A stretch of 64,000 bases of DNA from Lutjanus erythropterus (Eukaryota > Chordata > Actinopteri > Lutjaniformes > Lutjanidae). Where the stretch lies: assembly GCA_020091685.1 (NCBI GenBank), contig CM034604.1, forward strand, positions 8,723,682 to 8,787,681. The letters run 5' to 3'. How positions within the stretch are numbered: the stretch's first letter is position 1; every line of letters starts with the position of its first letter. Both the position numbers and the translations under genes were made by a program. The notes beneath the pieces were generated by a model. It was not told where the DNA came from, did not search any database, and worked only from the letters and a program-made list of their open reading frames with translations. Below are positions 37,925-49,856 of the stretch, piece after piece.

Positions 37925-38205
37925 ACGCCCTGAGCTCAGAGCGTGGGCATCCCGCGCCGCACGTCGACAGGCGCTGACATGCTTTCATCATGGTATTGAC
38001 CTTCTAGGTTTGCACACATGCACATATCACCTCCCCTCCCCATTGTAAATGTTGTTCTGTGTGTCGTCTGTCGAGCTTTTTCAAGATGATTGTCCTCGTA
38101 AAAAGATGATTTCTTATACTCCGTATATCATTCTTTCCAAAGGTTGTATATAGTGCTGACTTGATGGCTCTCTAGCTCACCTGTGAAGTTTTTATTCTCT
38201 TTATC

Positions 38206-38262
38206 AAAATATATATATATCATATATTATTATATATCATATATAATATATATATATAAAAG
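38206..38262. repeat. AT-only inverted stretch in snap25 3' UTR
   Basis: ATATATATATCATATATTAT and its near inverse can form a long A/U hairpin in the mRNA. Confidence 0.8.
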
Positions 38263-38665
38263 TACACTGCTCTGGATGACAAGTATATAATAGGAATGCT
38301 ATACAAGCTGTTTGTTTTTATTCCTTTTCCTTTTCAGTATCTCAGTATCGTCTTAGTAAAACTGTGTCATTCCATTTAGGCTACTGTCATGCTCCTTATT
38401 TTGGTGTTGTCATGACAAAAAGGGAGAAGGCTGATGGAAAAACATGAGTGGAGATTTACTGAGCAGTGGTACAGACGAATGGGACGGTAAAGAGCACTTA
38501 CAATCAAAAAGGCAGTCGTTGGTACATTTTCCTTCATCGCAATCATACTGAGTTACTGTTTAGACAATGTGCAACTAGACTCTCTGTAGCTGTATTAGAC
38601 ATTGCATTCCAAGTGATGTGAATTGTGCGTTCTCTGCATGACAAATGGTAGATTTTAGTCTTATA

Positions 38666-38671
38666 AATAAA
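38666..38671 (+). promoter_or_regulatory. snap25 proximal polyadenylation signal
   Basis: AATAAA lies 742 bases after the stop codon. It may give a shorter transcript. Confidence 0.5.
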
Positions 38672-39423
38672 ACCTGTCTGAAAAATATATATAAAAAACG
38701 ATAACATGGCAGTAGCAAAATTGACAAAACGCATGCTCAGTATTAGGACACAGTTGATCGTTCCATACTCCTGCAAGTTTGCAATAGTGCCACTCTTTTT
38801 GTCTCGATATATTTACCGACTGTGACCATCTCGTTGTAAAATAATGCAAAAGGGATCAAAAAAGTGAGATAAAGGTGAAAAAAATATGAGGACTTGGGGT
38901 TGTATTGCAAAAAAAATGACCTGTTTTCTAAATGATTATGCAGTTCAATGATGACGATGTTGATTATGTGCTGAAAGATGAGGACTGGTTGTGTACTGTA
39001 ACATAGGTTTTGGATGCTCTGAAAAAAAAAAATAAACGTTTGCAATGTAAAGCAAAGACGCATATTTCTGAGAGACCTTACTTTTATAAGAAGACTGTAT
39101 CTGTAAGTTTATTCTCCCCGTGTGGTTTGTTATTGGTAAAAATACTGATGATAACATTGAATAACAATAACTATACTCTGAAACAAAAAAATACATACAA
39201 AAGGGGTTTTTTGTTGCTTCTGTACTTTAGAGCTATGCACACCAAATCGCCAAAATGTTGAGTAGTTAGAGTAAGGTGATTAAATACCTAAACCTGAATG
39301 ACACAATAGGTTCAACCGTGAGATTGATGTCCTCAACGCATGTAATATTAAAGACTCCCTCTCTGTATCCTGTCAGTGTGTGAAGTGGTGGACATTTTGT
39401 AGCTAGCTGAATTGATTAAAAGT

Positions 39424-39429
39424 AATAAA
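39424..39429 (+). promoter_or_regulatory. snap25 distal polyadenylation signal
   Basis: AATAAA sits in GTAATAAACCC and is followed by a G/T-rich element (GTGTCTGTCTTT), the usual downstream context. Confidence 0.6.
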
Positions 39430-39767
39430 CCCTAGTCGCACCCGTGTCTGTCTTTATTGCTTCTGTGAGTTGAGAGGCTTCTGTTTCTCTCTATATACAT
39501 ATATATATATATATATTTACAGAGAGACACCACCTCAGGCTGTGCATTAGTACATGAGGACAATCACTGAGGCAGACAGTCCACCCGGCGTCATCTTTAG
39601 GAGTAGAGCAGTTCAGGCATGTTATTAAAAATCATGATTAATACACTGACAGTCAACAAGATATCGCTACAGTTTTATTTTGGAGGAAATCATCCACATT
39701 CTCTGAAATGTAGAAAACCCAGTCAATAAAAATGAGGCCATTTTCACAACAAACTGCACGGTACTTA

Positions 39768-40005
39768 AAGGTGTAGTATGCAGGATTTGTTGGTTGCTGT
39801 TTGTAAACACAACATTCAAAGTTGGCCCCTCCTCCCTGGCTCAACAAACAAGAGAGAGAGAGAGAGAGAGAGAGCAGCAGTGGTCCAGCGAGTGAGCTAG
39901 AGAGTGAATGAAGAGAGGGAGCAACGTCACCGGGAGCAAAGCAGTGAATCGGAAATGGGTTTCCCCCAACTAAAGAGTTTCCTTGTCGACTGCATTCCGT
40001 ACAGT
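39768..40005. repeat. Dispersed fish repeat with GA microsatellite
   Basis: It starts TTAAAGGTGTAGTATGCAGG, contains TTGTAAACACAACATTCAAA and a (GA)n run at 39850-39874. It is a motif order I know from fish non-coding DNA. The right end is unclear. Confidence 0.45.
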
Positions 40006-40009
40006 TACT

Positions 40010-40512
40010 AATAAAAAAGGTGAAATCAGATTACAGATACATTTGTTAAAATGGGGATTATTAGCAGGATTACAATTTTAAAATACGTTTAAAGCAAAGA
40101 ATCATATACTGCCGTGTGCAGTGTACACGCATTATGACACTTCACGAGTCTTACAACACTCTGGTCTGGGTGAAACCAGCTCATCTCACAGTTGTCAGTT
40201 TCATCATCATGGCCTGAAAAACTGCTGGGTGGAAATTTTGTCAGTTTTCTTTAAATCAATGAATCAATGAATCAATAAATTGCACACAACAAAGGAAAGA
40301 ATAGCTGGACAAATTAACCCTAACAACAAACATAAAACATCACATTAGGCTAAACAATTTCATTATATTTTATTCTGAAGGAATCCAAAAGTAATGGAAA
40401 GTAGTCAAGTTACATTACTCTAATACTGTGATACTTGGATTAGGTTACTGACTACATTTTTTAACAAGTAATTAGTGACTGCATTGGAGTATATTTTTAA
40501 AGTAACCCTGTT
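40010..40512. repeat. Dispersed fish repeat, 'AGTAATTAGTGACTGCATTG' family
   Basis: GATTACAG/GGATTACAATTTTAAAATACG on the left, and AGTTACATTACTCTAATACT with TATTTTTAAAGTAACCC on the right. A relative lies at 63063-63610. Confidence 0.45.
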
Positions 40513-43500
40513 AGTTTTAGCCATTCATTGGCTTCTTGTGGTACGTTTATCATATTAATTTAAGGCAAGAAGCTAAATGCTAAAGACAACAGTGTTAATG
40601 ATTCTGAATGTGTCTGAGCAACTAGTAAGGAGACTGAACATTTTGTTAATTTATTTCAACACAGTGTAACTTCAAACAAGTCTCGTAGTTTAAAACAGGA
40701 AAATAAATAAATTCCAACTTCATAAAAACAAATACCTGCAGACTTATCAACACACTGGATGATGTATAATTAGAGAGTAAATCACTATGTTACAAACTCG
40801 TTTCTCAACCGCTTCACACCTCCTGTCTCCGCCCGAACCCGCCATGTCTTCATGGTTCCTGGAGACAGAGTCCTGTCAGTCACTGTAAATCAGCTCAGTG
40901 ATGTCACTGCCACACTGGCTCACCTTATACAACTCCTAACTATGCTAACAAAACAATGGACACCAAAACACAATTAGCAGCAGTGCACCAGTGAGTCATA
41001 TTACAAGATCCATGCAACACAGGCCAAATACAACGGAATTTGAGGTGTTTTTTGGTCCCTTAATAGAGACATAAAATATTATTTTCTGATTGTTTAATGG
41101 CAGTTTGTCTCTCTTTCCTCCTGAGTTTCACACACTGAGGCAGCAATATAACCTGGTTGCTATGTTTTGATACAGTCCTGACTTCACACCCTGCACACTG
41201 TTATTGGCTGGGGGATACACACCCACTACCCAAAGGCTGACACCCAGAAACATGTTGAACACAGCAAAACAAGAAAATATAGGCAGAAGGCAGGGTCTCT
41301 GCAGATACAGACACCACCACACACTACAACCATCATAAATGACAAGTTAGAGGATTACAGGGATTACTTTTACACACGTCTATACATTGCTTTATTAGGA
41401 AAATCCTGTAATATGTCTTAAAAGTCCCTGAAAAAAAATCTTAGTAAAATTAAATATTCATGACTAAATTAATAACAATCTATAAAGGGGGGGAAAACAC
41501 CTGTTCAGTATTTATTAAGAAAACTCTAAAATGTCCTCAGGACTGTGTGGGTGTGGTTTGATCACAGCTGATTTATTTTTGCATAATTTGTCTGAATAAT
41601 TGAGGTTAATCTAAGTCTTTCCTGCTGAATCCTGCCCCTGTTATTTAGGCTACATATTTATTTTCACATAGTAAGAAAGACTCAAAAGCAGGCTGTTATT
41701 TTTAAGATGTTACATATCACATTTCTAGACACACCTAGTCTTTGAATGAGTTAAACACAGATCAAATTTGCATCAGAACCTGCTAAATACATCTACTTTC
41801 TTGCCGCCTTGCCACCTACCTGCACCTCTGAACATCATAAAGATAGTATGGTACATGTTACATCTCGTTTAATTTGACAAAATCCAAAGCGTAAAAATGT
41901 CAGGTTGTTGTTTCATGGGTGGTTGTGTGCTGTTTTTGATCTTTACACTTAAGTAAGCTAACAGGCGGCTAGCTAGAGCTTCATTTTTAGCGTACAGACA
42001 TGGGAGTGGAATCAGTGGCACCAGAGACGTATTTCCCGACATCTCCTTGACAAAAACCTTATTACCTTACAGCTTCAGTTTGATGTTAGCACTTTTAGTA
42101 GAGCAACAGTGTACAAGCAATACATCAGAGTGATGTCATGTCAAGATCGCCAAAATGGTCTGATGGTGGTCTGTAACCAGAATCAGTAGCTTTTACTTCA
42201 CTCGGTTGCATTAATGTGCAGAACAAATACTGCACATTAATGACGTATGACATATTAAAAGTTTGTTGGTCAGTCTTCTTTCACTTGTGAGTGTTAGTGT
42301 GTGCATTAAAGTTCATATCAGTCCAGCTAGTATATTTTGAGACAAACGAACACTACAAAACACAGACGGACGTGGATGGATGGACAGAAGAACCGAAGAA
42401 CAGACATAACCTCTGCTCACTGCTGAAGGTAGGTTTCTTTCAAAATAAAAGAAGAGAAAAATAAAAGATTAATTTTACTTGAAGAAAACCTACATAACAA
42501 TAAACCTTTACAACATAACTATTGTGTGTGCAGACACAGACCATTGCACATTATTTGGTTTGTTCATTCAGCCATTCATTATTTTCTGTTTAAAAGCAAG
42601 AAAACAAGTTAAAATTAACATGAAACTTTTAATTAAGCCAAATGGTGTAAAGTGTTGGTTCAGAAGAGAGAGTTCACCCACTTGATTGAATTAGTTGAAT
42701 TTAGGTGAGTCATTAAGATTAATTAGTCTGATGATTGGTTAAAGACAGTTTGAATGAAACTTTGATAAAGTGTAATGGACTTGTATTAATCAGGTTTTAC
42801 TTCAGGATAAAAGTGACAGTGTGTCGTATACAGTCTGGAGGCACTGTGTCAAAGTGTTTGGGATGAGATATTAATAGAAGTGTTTTACTTTCATCACTCT
42901 GCAGACTTGAGATGTTATAAAAGATTAGGAGAGATTTGTTTGAGCGAACACTGAAAGATTTCCAACAACACAATTAATAAGAGTTTGGTGCAGCTCCAGA
43001 TATGTGGTGCAAAAAGACTTGATGCTGCTTCTTCAGAAAGGTATTTTGGTTTGTGCTTTAAAAACCAAGAGAAATATTTTAAAATCAGGTCTCTGACACT
43101 GGCTGGAGTGATGTGATCTGCTCTCCTGGACTTAGTGAGGACTCAGCTGCAGCTGTCTCATCAACGTTTAAGGCTGGACATGTACTTGCTGTTTAAACAC
43201 ACGTTTCCATTTGCATATGTGTGGTGTTAATTTCTGAGGACGAGCACAACCGCCACTCCTAATACACACAGGATATGTGAGACATGCAGCCATAATTCAT
43301 AGACAAATACGTAGTAGTTTATATTTTCCAGCCAGTGTCAACCTACAATGACACATCAGGCATGAATTATGCATTCATTATTATATAATAAGGGAGATGA
43401 CAGTAACAGTTTTTGTTTGAGCATCAGTAACTAAGTTGATTGTGAAAGATGTCTCAAACTTTGATACACAGTACCTATATGTTTCTACGACAAATAAGAC

Positions 43501-43599
43501 TACGACACAATATTAATAAACACACATTATGTGAGTTAATGTCAAATACATACAGCTGACTGAAATTAACAAACTAAAAGTGTTCCATCTGAAGAGATG
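40513..43599. other. Intergenic, no gene seen
   Basis: Contains repeat debris at 41940-42030 and the palindrome at 42209. A GAAG|GTAGGT donor-like site at 42428 could end an untranslated exon, but no promoter supports it. Confidence 0.4.
42209..42242. repeat. Perfect 13-bp inverted repeat
   Basis: CATTAATGTGCAG and CTGCACATTAATG are separated by 8 bases. Confidence 0.85.
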
Positions 43600-43970
43600 A
43601 GGTTCTACTCAGGACATTGGCTGAACTATTGAACTACAATATAAAAGAGGGTAGGTCGGTTCCAGATTAAACCCTTGGAATATAAAAGGGTTCTTACCAG
43701 AACCCCCTGGGTGTGTTCCAGATAAAACCCTTGGAATAGAGAAGGATTTCCTGGATGACCTCTGGTTAGAACCCTTACAAGGTGGAAAGATTCTGGATAG
43801 AACCCTAGAGAAGGTTGTTGATTTCCCCATCCCTTAAGGTTGGGTTCTAGGTAGAATTATCTGAAAGGGTACTGAGTTGAACCCTTATAAAAGGTTCTAC
43901 TAGGAACCAAAAAAGGATTCTCCTATGAGGACAAGCTGAAAGACCCTTTATGGTTCTAGTTGTCGTGTGT
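43600..43970. repeat. Minisatellite-like array of 'GGTTCTA..AGAACC' units
   Basis: Dozens of short direct and inverted units (GGTTCT, AGAACCC, AAACCCTTGGAATA, TAGAACCCTAGAGAAGG) fill about 370 bases. No long frame is preserved. Confidence 0.65.
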
Positions 43971-44656
43971 AGAATAACAAAATAACCAAAACTTAAATGA
44001 AATGTTTCCATTATTTCTTTGAAATTTATAGTTGTGAACATGTTTATTTATTTTTAAATACACTCTGAATGTGTAGGAGCTGCTGCAGCATCTCCAGTAC
44101 AACTACTATTATCATTCCTGCAGGTCGATTGTTTTGAAATCACTACTTGTTTCTAATTTTTCCAAACACATTATCAAAACAGATGAATTGATGAACTCCA
44201 CTCAACCTCTGAATTCCTGCTTTTTATTCTGTTATCTTGGCCCATGATGTTTGGTTTTCACAGATGCGCTCTCTGCTTCACATGTATATCTAATGAAGAC
44301 ATTGTTATCTTTTCAGATGGAGCTGGATCACGGTAAACAGTGTCTATAGTCAGATGTGTCATGCTATTTGTTTAAAGGAACAGTTCACCCCAAAATCAAA
44401 AATACATATTTTCCTCTTACCTGTGGACCAGCTTGTATTTGATCGACCAAAATCGACCATTTTAAGCAACAAGCGCCTTCAAGAAGGACTTGTGAAATTC
44501 TTATTACTATATGGGAAGTTGTGTACACCAGTGTTTCTCAAGCTTTTTATTGCATGTGCCACCTCAGAAAATATTGTAAGTACCACTTGAGTGTTTTGTG
44601 CAGTTTGCTGGCAGCAGGTGCTGTGGAGGCTTCACCAACACTGAGTGCCAGTGACA

Positions 44657-44717
44657 GGTGAGACAGGTATAATACAGGAGAACCACAGGAGAGGATGTTC
44701 ATATGAACTCTTCTCTT
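44657..44717. repeat. Exact 61-bp direct repeat, copy 1
   Basis: GGTGAGACAGGTATAATACA through ATGAACTCTTCTCTT is identical to 46031-46091. The flanks differ on both sides. Confidence 0.9.
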
Positions 44718-45378
44718 AATTTGATTTGGCGTGTATCTGATCCATCAACCAGCATGTGTTTCATAATCTGATATTTTTTATAAATAATAGTGGAACATAA
44801 ACTGATCTTTATAGTGAAAGAATAGCTTTATTAATTATTATTGCAGGCTCTATATTGCAGGAAATGGTACTTTTATGTACCATTGAATACAAATATTCCT
44901 GCCATGTTCTTCTCTCAACTATAAGGCGCCCACATTCCCAACATTTACAGAAAAGACATTAAAATCATTCCTGTCCACCTATAGGTGAATCCAGTCAAAG
45001 AGGACACTGTTACACCAAGTTGTGTTTCCATCATTTCACTGGACATTACATTGACTTCAATTCATTTTCTGGAGACTCAACCTGACCCCACCCATAACCA
45101 CTACTGGCCTAACTCTAACTCTTACCTTAACTGAACCTAAACACAACCTTAACCAAACGATAAACCAATTCCTCACCCTGAAATTTATGATTTATGTTGT
45201 GTTAGTTTTGTTTCATTTTTTTTATGGGGACTTGCGCTTCATCTCCATAAGGAAGGTGACTCCCCATAATATGAACGTGTAAACAGACTTATATCACAAC
45301 AACATGAGAAACAGACAAACAGTCACGTACGTGTACAGTTTCTCACACTCACGGTTGTAAACTTTTGACATGATATTT

Positions 45379-45423
45379 CACAAGAATGATGGATGAATAA
45401 TCAATTCATTCATCATTCTTGTG
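45379..45423. repeat. Inverted repeat with 20-bp stem and 5-base loop
   Basis: CACAAGAATGATGGATGAAT pairs with ATTCATTCATCATTCTTGTG with one mismatch. Confidence 0.85.
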
Positions 45424-46030
45424 GATGAATAATCAGTTAATCAGTTTTGTCAACTTATTTGGAAAAAGAAAAAACAAGAAATGATTTCACAATGACTGAC
45501 CTGCAGGAATGATTAGAGTAGAAGGTCTTCATCAACAGGTTACCTAAGGGTCAATTTTCTGGTGCTTACACTTACATTTATACTGCTCTCATCTCATTTC
45601 ATACATTTTGCCTTATTAACTCATAATCCAGATTTCTGTCATAAGTATGACATTTTAACACAGAATTCCAACTTTTTAACTGATAATTTTTTAATTTAAA
45701 ATTCCATCTTTTCATGTGTTAATTGTGACTTTTTTAAATCTCACAAGTGTGACTTACCATGGAGATATCCTTTTTTTTACTAGCCAAAAGCTGGCTTCTA
45801 TACAGAGCACCTCCTGAGGCTCCTGAGACAGACAGCAAGTCACTCTGCTCTGGTTTGTGATCCCAGTGACTCTGCTTCACTTCACCCAGCAGCTGAGGAG
45901 CAAGATACAACAACTTCATGAACTTCTTCAGCAGTTCATGTGCAAACTGTAGCCTTCATTGAGGCCTTTTGTTTTCAAGAAAAGTTAAAAATACAATAGA
46001 TATATGTTAATATCTAAATGGAGTGTGGCG

Positions 46031-46091
46031 GGTGAGACAGGTATAATACAGGAGAACCACAGGAGAGGATGTTCATATGAACTCTTCTCTT
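46031..46091. repeat. Exact 61-bp direct repeat, copy 2
   Basis: Identical to 44657-44717, same orientation, start points 1374 bases apart. It lies close to the edge of the LINE patchwork. Confidence 0.9.
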
Positions 46092-46149
46092 GAACACAGT
46101 AAAACCACCCAGTTTGAAGGCAGCAAGTTTCAAGTTTATTTAATTACTC

Positions 46150-47360
46150 TAGACCACACAATGTGGTATGGAGTCCAAACATAAAATAGAGCAAAATAAA
46201 TAGACCAAATATAAAATAGAGCAAAAACACAGTAACCTTAACCCTAAGGCACCTAATTTACCTACTACTCCAGATTTATGTGTCTGTAATAATAATATTA
46301 GTTTAAACATAGATGGATGGTTAACAAAATATTTTTGCAAGTATCTTCTTGAATACTCAACAATGGTTGAATTTTGACATTCAAAGAAAACATGATATTA
46401 ATCACCCAACAATTTATCATTACATAAAGTACAAAACCTTTCATCCCTTTCAAGTCCTTTATATCTTTCTCTTATCTTTATAATTCTGCTACTGGAAACA
46501 CGAAGATTGTAAACAGCCTGGGAGTACCTTCTGTTTTCACAGAGTAGATACTTATCAAACTTAAATTCCTCTTTAAATTCACATTATAGATCACATGATG
46601 ACATACTCTGGAGTTCATTATGACACTTCTGAAGGAAGTGATCTTTTAACCTCTGCTCAACTGTAAACTTCAGCCGAAGGTATAAGAAGCCACATTCATC
46701 TAATATTCACTGACCAAACGTGATCCATGATGATGCATATTAAAATACATAAAGTACATATTAAATAAACAACTATCCAGCTTAGTTTTGTTTCCTTTCC
46801 TCTCAACAAACTCTCCCAATAACCAATAACTCTCTTTTTTAATATTAACACATAGTGAATATCTTCCTAGCTCTCTGTATATCATATTATTACAAGTGGA
46901 CATTTTAACTTTCAGAGTATACTTGAAGAATTTCAGATGTAGCTTCTCTAAATTCTTATTTTCTCAAACCCCCAAACCTCACATGCATAAAGAATAATTG
47001 GTGTCACAGGTCTATGAAAGAGCCAAGTTCCTCCAAAGCAAGTTTAAAAGAGCCAAAAGAACTGATACTTCTTCACATCCAGTTTATGGTTGCCAAATAC
47101 AGTAACTTTACTTTTACTGCTATTTATAACAAACTTCCATTTTTGACAGTAATGACACATTTGATCAATTGAGTCCTTCTTTTGTTGTATCCATTTTGAT
47201 AGTGTCATCTGCGTACATTACTACTATAATTTTAATATAACTATCTATCATGGCATTATTAAGACGAGCCAGTTCACATCCATTTTGTACCAAAAAGTCC
47301 TCCAGGTCATTTATAAATGGTGCAAATAATAGCGGGGATAGATTTTCACCCTGTCAAACT
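46150..47360 (-). pseudogene. LINE ORF2 remnant: reverse transcriptase core and C-terminus
   Basis: Reading right to left, an in-frame stop replaces the residue before QGENLSPLLF (47324-47353). INDLEDFL follows, then MYADDT at 47201-47218, the catalytic YADD of reverse transcriptase. Further on come a KWKFVINSSKSKV stretch and a cysteine-containing C-terminal region near 46400. Frame breaks and stops are frequent, so it is dead. It is probably the same family as the endonuclease fragment at 48500-49400. Confidence 0.75.
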
Positions 47361-47364
47361 CCAG

Positions 47365-47625
47365 ACCACTCCAGGATTTGACTTCTTTAATAAAGACACA
47401 GGACTTAATGTGTTTATAATGTGTATTGCTAATATTGGAGATTAGACCAGCCTCCACAATAAAGTAATCAATTCTAGTGTATGACTGGTGCACATGTGAA
47501 TAAAATGAGTATTCCTTTTCATCTGGATGTTGTATTCTCCAGATGTCTACCATATTTCTACATTTGATTAAACTATTTAATGTCTGAACTGAATTAATTG
47601 TTGGAGGAGATTTAGAAGATGATCT
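47365..47625 (-). pseudogene. L1-type LINE endonuclease fragment
   Basis: The minus strand reads ...SLIKCRNMVDIWRIQHP, then YSFYSHVHQSYTRIDYF, which is the C-terminal part of an L1-clade apurinic endonuclease (DxWR...YT..S...SRIDYF). It is cut on both sides by other LINE sequence. Confidence 0.7.
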
Positions 47626-47626
47626 T

Positions 47627-48496
47627 CTAGGGCACTGTCCCCAACTGCCACGCGATGTTGCAGAGGCGTGTCAACCAAGACAGCCCTACAACATTCAAAG
47701 ACTTGAGGTACTCAGGGCGGATCTCATCCACCCCCGGTGCCTTGCCACTGGGGAGCTTCTGAACTACCTCAGTGACTTCAGCTTGGGTGATGAATGAGTC
47801 AACCTCTGGGTCCCCAGCCTCTGCTTCCTCTACAGAAGGCGTGTCAGTGGGATTGAGAAGATCCTCAAAGTATTCCTTCCACCGTCCAACAATATCCCCA
47901 GTCAAAGTCAACAGCTCCCCACCACCACTGTAAACAGTGTTGGCAGGGTACTGCTTCCCCCTTCTGAGGCGCCGGACAGTTTGCCAGAATCTCCTTGAGG
48001 CCGACCGGTAGTCCTCCTCCATGGCCTCCCCAAACTTTTCCCATACCCAAGTTTTTGCTTCCGCAACCGCCCGGGCCACAGCGTGCTTGGTCTGCCGGTA
48101 CCTGTCAGCTGCCTCAGGAGTCCCATGAGCCAACCAAGCTCGATAAGACTCCTTCTTCAGCCTGACGGCATCCCTTACCTCCAGTGTCCACCACCGGGTT
48201 CGGGGATTGCCACCACGGCAGGCACCGGAGACCTTACGGCCACAGCTCCGAATGGCCGCGTCAACAATGGAGGCAGAGAACATGGTCCATTCGGACTCAA
48301 TGTCTCCAGCCTCCCTCGGGATCTGGTCAAAGCGCTCCCAGAGGTGAGAGTTGAAGACCCCTCTGGTTCCACCAGACGTTCCCAACAGACCCTCACAATA
48401 CATTTGGGCCTGCCAAGTCTGTCCAGCTTCCTCCCCTGCCAGCGGATCCAACTCACCACCACTCACACCATTTGTCCTCCATCCCACCCACCCCAA
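47627..48496 (-). pseudogene. LINE ORF2 internal fragment: linker and start of reverse transcriptase
   Basis: An open frame of 289 codons runs from the region after the endonuclease to the reverse transcriptase entry motif (LPSGKAPGVDEIRPEYLK) and stops right after WQLGTVP, where the sequence changes. It is more GC-rich than its surroundings and still open, so it is younger than the flanking fragments. I recognise the family as a fish non-LTR retrotransposon but cannot fix the clade. It has no endonuclease and no catalytic YADD, so it cannot be active. Confidence 0.85.
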
Positions 48497-48499
48497 AAA

Positions 48500-49400
48500 A
48501 CATTAAAGAAAAACGTCCCAGGCCTTTTAAGTGCTCATAGAAATCTTTCAACTGAACGGGACATTCTTCATCCTTATTATCAGCTAACATATCCCAGTAT
48601 AACTTTGGGTTTTTAACCTTCACGTTGATAAGTTCATTGTTAAATTTCTTTCTATGAGCTCTCCATGCTTTAATTAATTCGCTTTTATATTTATTACTTT
48701 AGAATTTAACTTATATTCATTTTCTCCACCTGTCTTGGGAAAGTGTCAATGAGTCATGATTCTGCATATTTTATCGGTTATTTCATCCACAGACATGGCA
48801 TCCCAATTGAGTAAAAGGTTATCCAATTTATTTAACTGTATATTGCCTACACAGTTCTCTTTTTTCTCCTTGTGCCGATAACCAATTCTTGGCTTGTCTT
48901 GAATAACTGAGTCCTGTAAGCAGTCATGATGTGTCACTGCTTCCTCTTTATAACCTTTATAGTTCCGACACAATACCAGTTCAATACCAGTAACACAATG
49001 GTTATCAGAGAACAGGCAATCAAAGTCATGTGCATAATTTTTTTTTTAACTCTGCCTAATAAAGGTGGAGAGCCTACTACATAGTCAATCACAGTATTAT
49101 CAGTTGAAATAATTTTACCCACATATTTATCTTCCCCACATCTGCCATTCAGGATACAAAGAGGTCTAGGAGGGCAGCCCCATATCCACTATAATCACTA
49201 TAATCAATAAGTATCCATAGACTTTCTCCACCATGGTATTTGAGTCAATTCAATTTTTTAACAGTGTACAAAGTTTCTTGGATGAGCTCATCCATGTCTA
49301 TATCATCTGTCAAGTATTTATCCATAATCCAGTTAATCAAATTCATTATTTTGTTTGACAAATAATCAACCAACACACTTATGTTTTTTGTTTATTTGTT
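48500..49400 (-). pseudogene. LINE endonuclease remnant
   Basis: Minus-strand frames join as VGKIISTDNTVIDYVVGSPP, then CLFSDNHCVT and CRNYKGYKEEAV. This is the ...S.IDYV...SD.H pattern of an APE-type endonuclease. Several frameshifts and stops interrupt it. Confidence 0.6.
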
Positions 49401-49825
49401 AATGCCAGCATGTAGACATGAAGATTATCGATGTGAAGGTGCGCCGTCACAGAGAATACTGTATTTCAACTGCGTTAAGGTGCACCATCACCTGTTAAAC
49501 TATATATTTTTCATCCATGTCTTGGCCTTAGTATTATGACTCTTCCTCTAAATCACAGCTGTGCATTTTGCTAATGTTCGTCATTTTAAAGCTGCATACT
49601 TTCACTTCTTTCATTCATTGACGCTACATTATATTATGTTGTGAGGCATGGCCCCATTTGATAATGTTACATTAGGGCACAATGGTGACTATTTACGCCA
49701 CTGAGGCCAAGATAAATATTTTACTTGTTCTGACAGGAATTCAGGGAGTGAAAGTGATGAAATGGAATTGATGATTACCAATAATTCATGTGTTTAGAAA
49801 AGGTGGTGAACCTTCGCAAGAAGTG
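49401..49825. other. Upstream region of the MABP-repeat gene
   Basis: Non-coding. Nothing recognised before the C/EBP-like site and TATA box. Confidence 0.5.
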
Positions 49826-49856
49826 ATTGCACAACGATCCACAGCATCTCTTGTCT

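Larger units (their letters stand above)
37925..39450 (+). other. snap25a: snap25 3' UTR (about 1.5 kb, inferred)
   Basis: AT-rich sequence without a coding frame follows the stop. Canonical AATAAA signals occur at 38666-38671 and 39424-39429, the second followed by a GT-rich stretch. An AT-only inverted run lies at 38206-38262. Long 3' UTRs are normal for SNAP25. The end point is an inference from the second signal. Confidence 0.6.
43971..46030. other. Intergenic, no firm gene
   Basis: Holds a MITE end at about 44373, a CAGTGTTTCTCAAGC repeat end at 44528, copy 1 of the 61-bp repeat and a possible micro start exon at 44317-44332 (see findings). Confidence 0.4.

Noticed and set aside
41128..41322. 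64-codon minus-strand frame with a hydrophobic core
   Set aside because: Short, in repeat-rich intergenic DNA, no homology recognised.
48083..48616. 177-codon + frame
   Set aside because: It is the antisense shadow of the LINE fragment on the minus strand.
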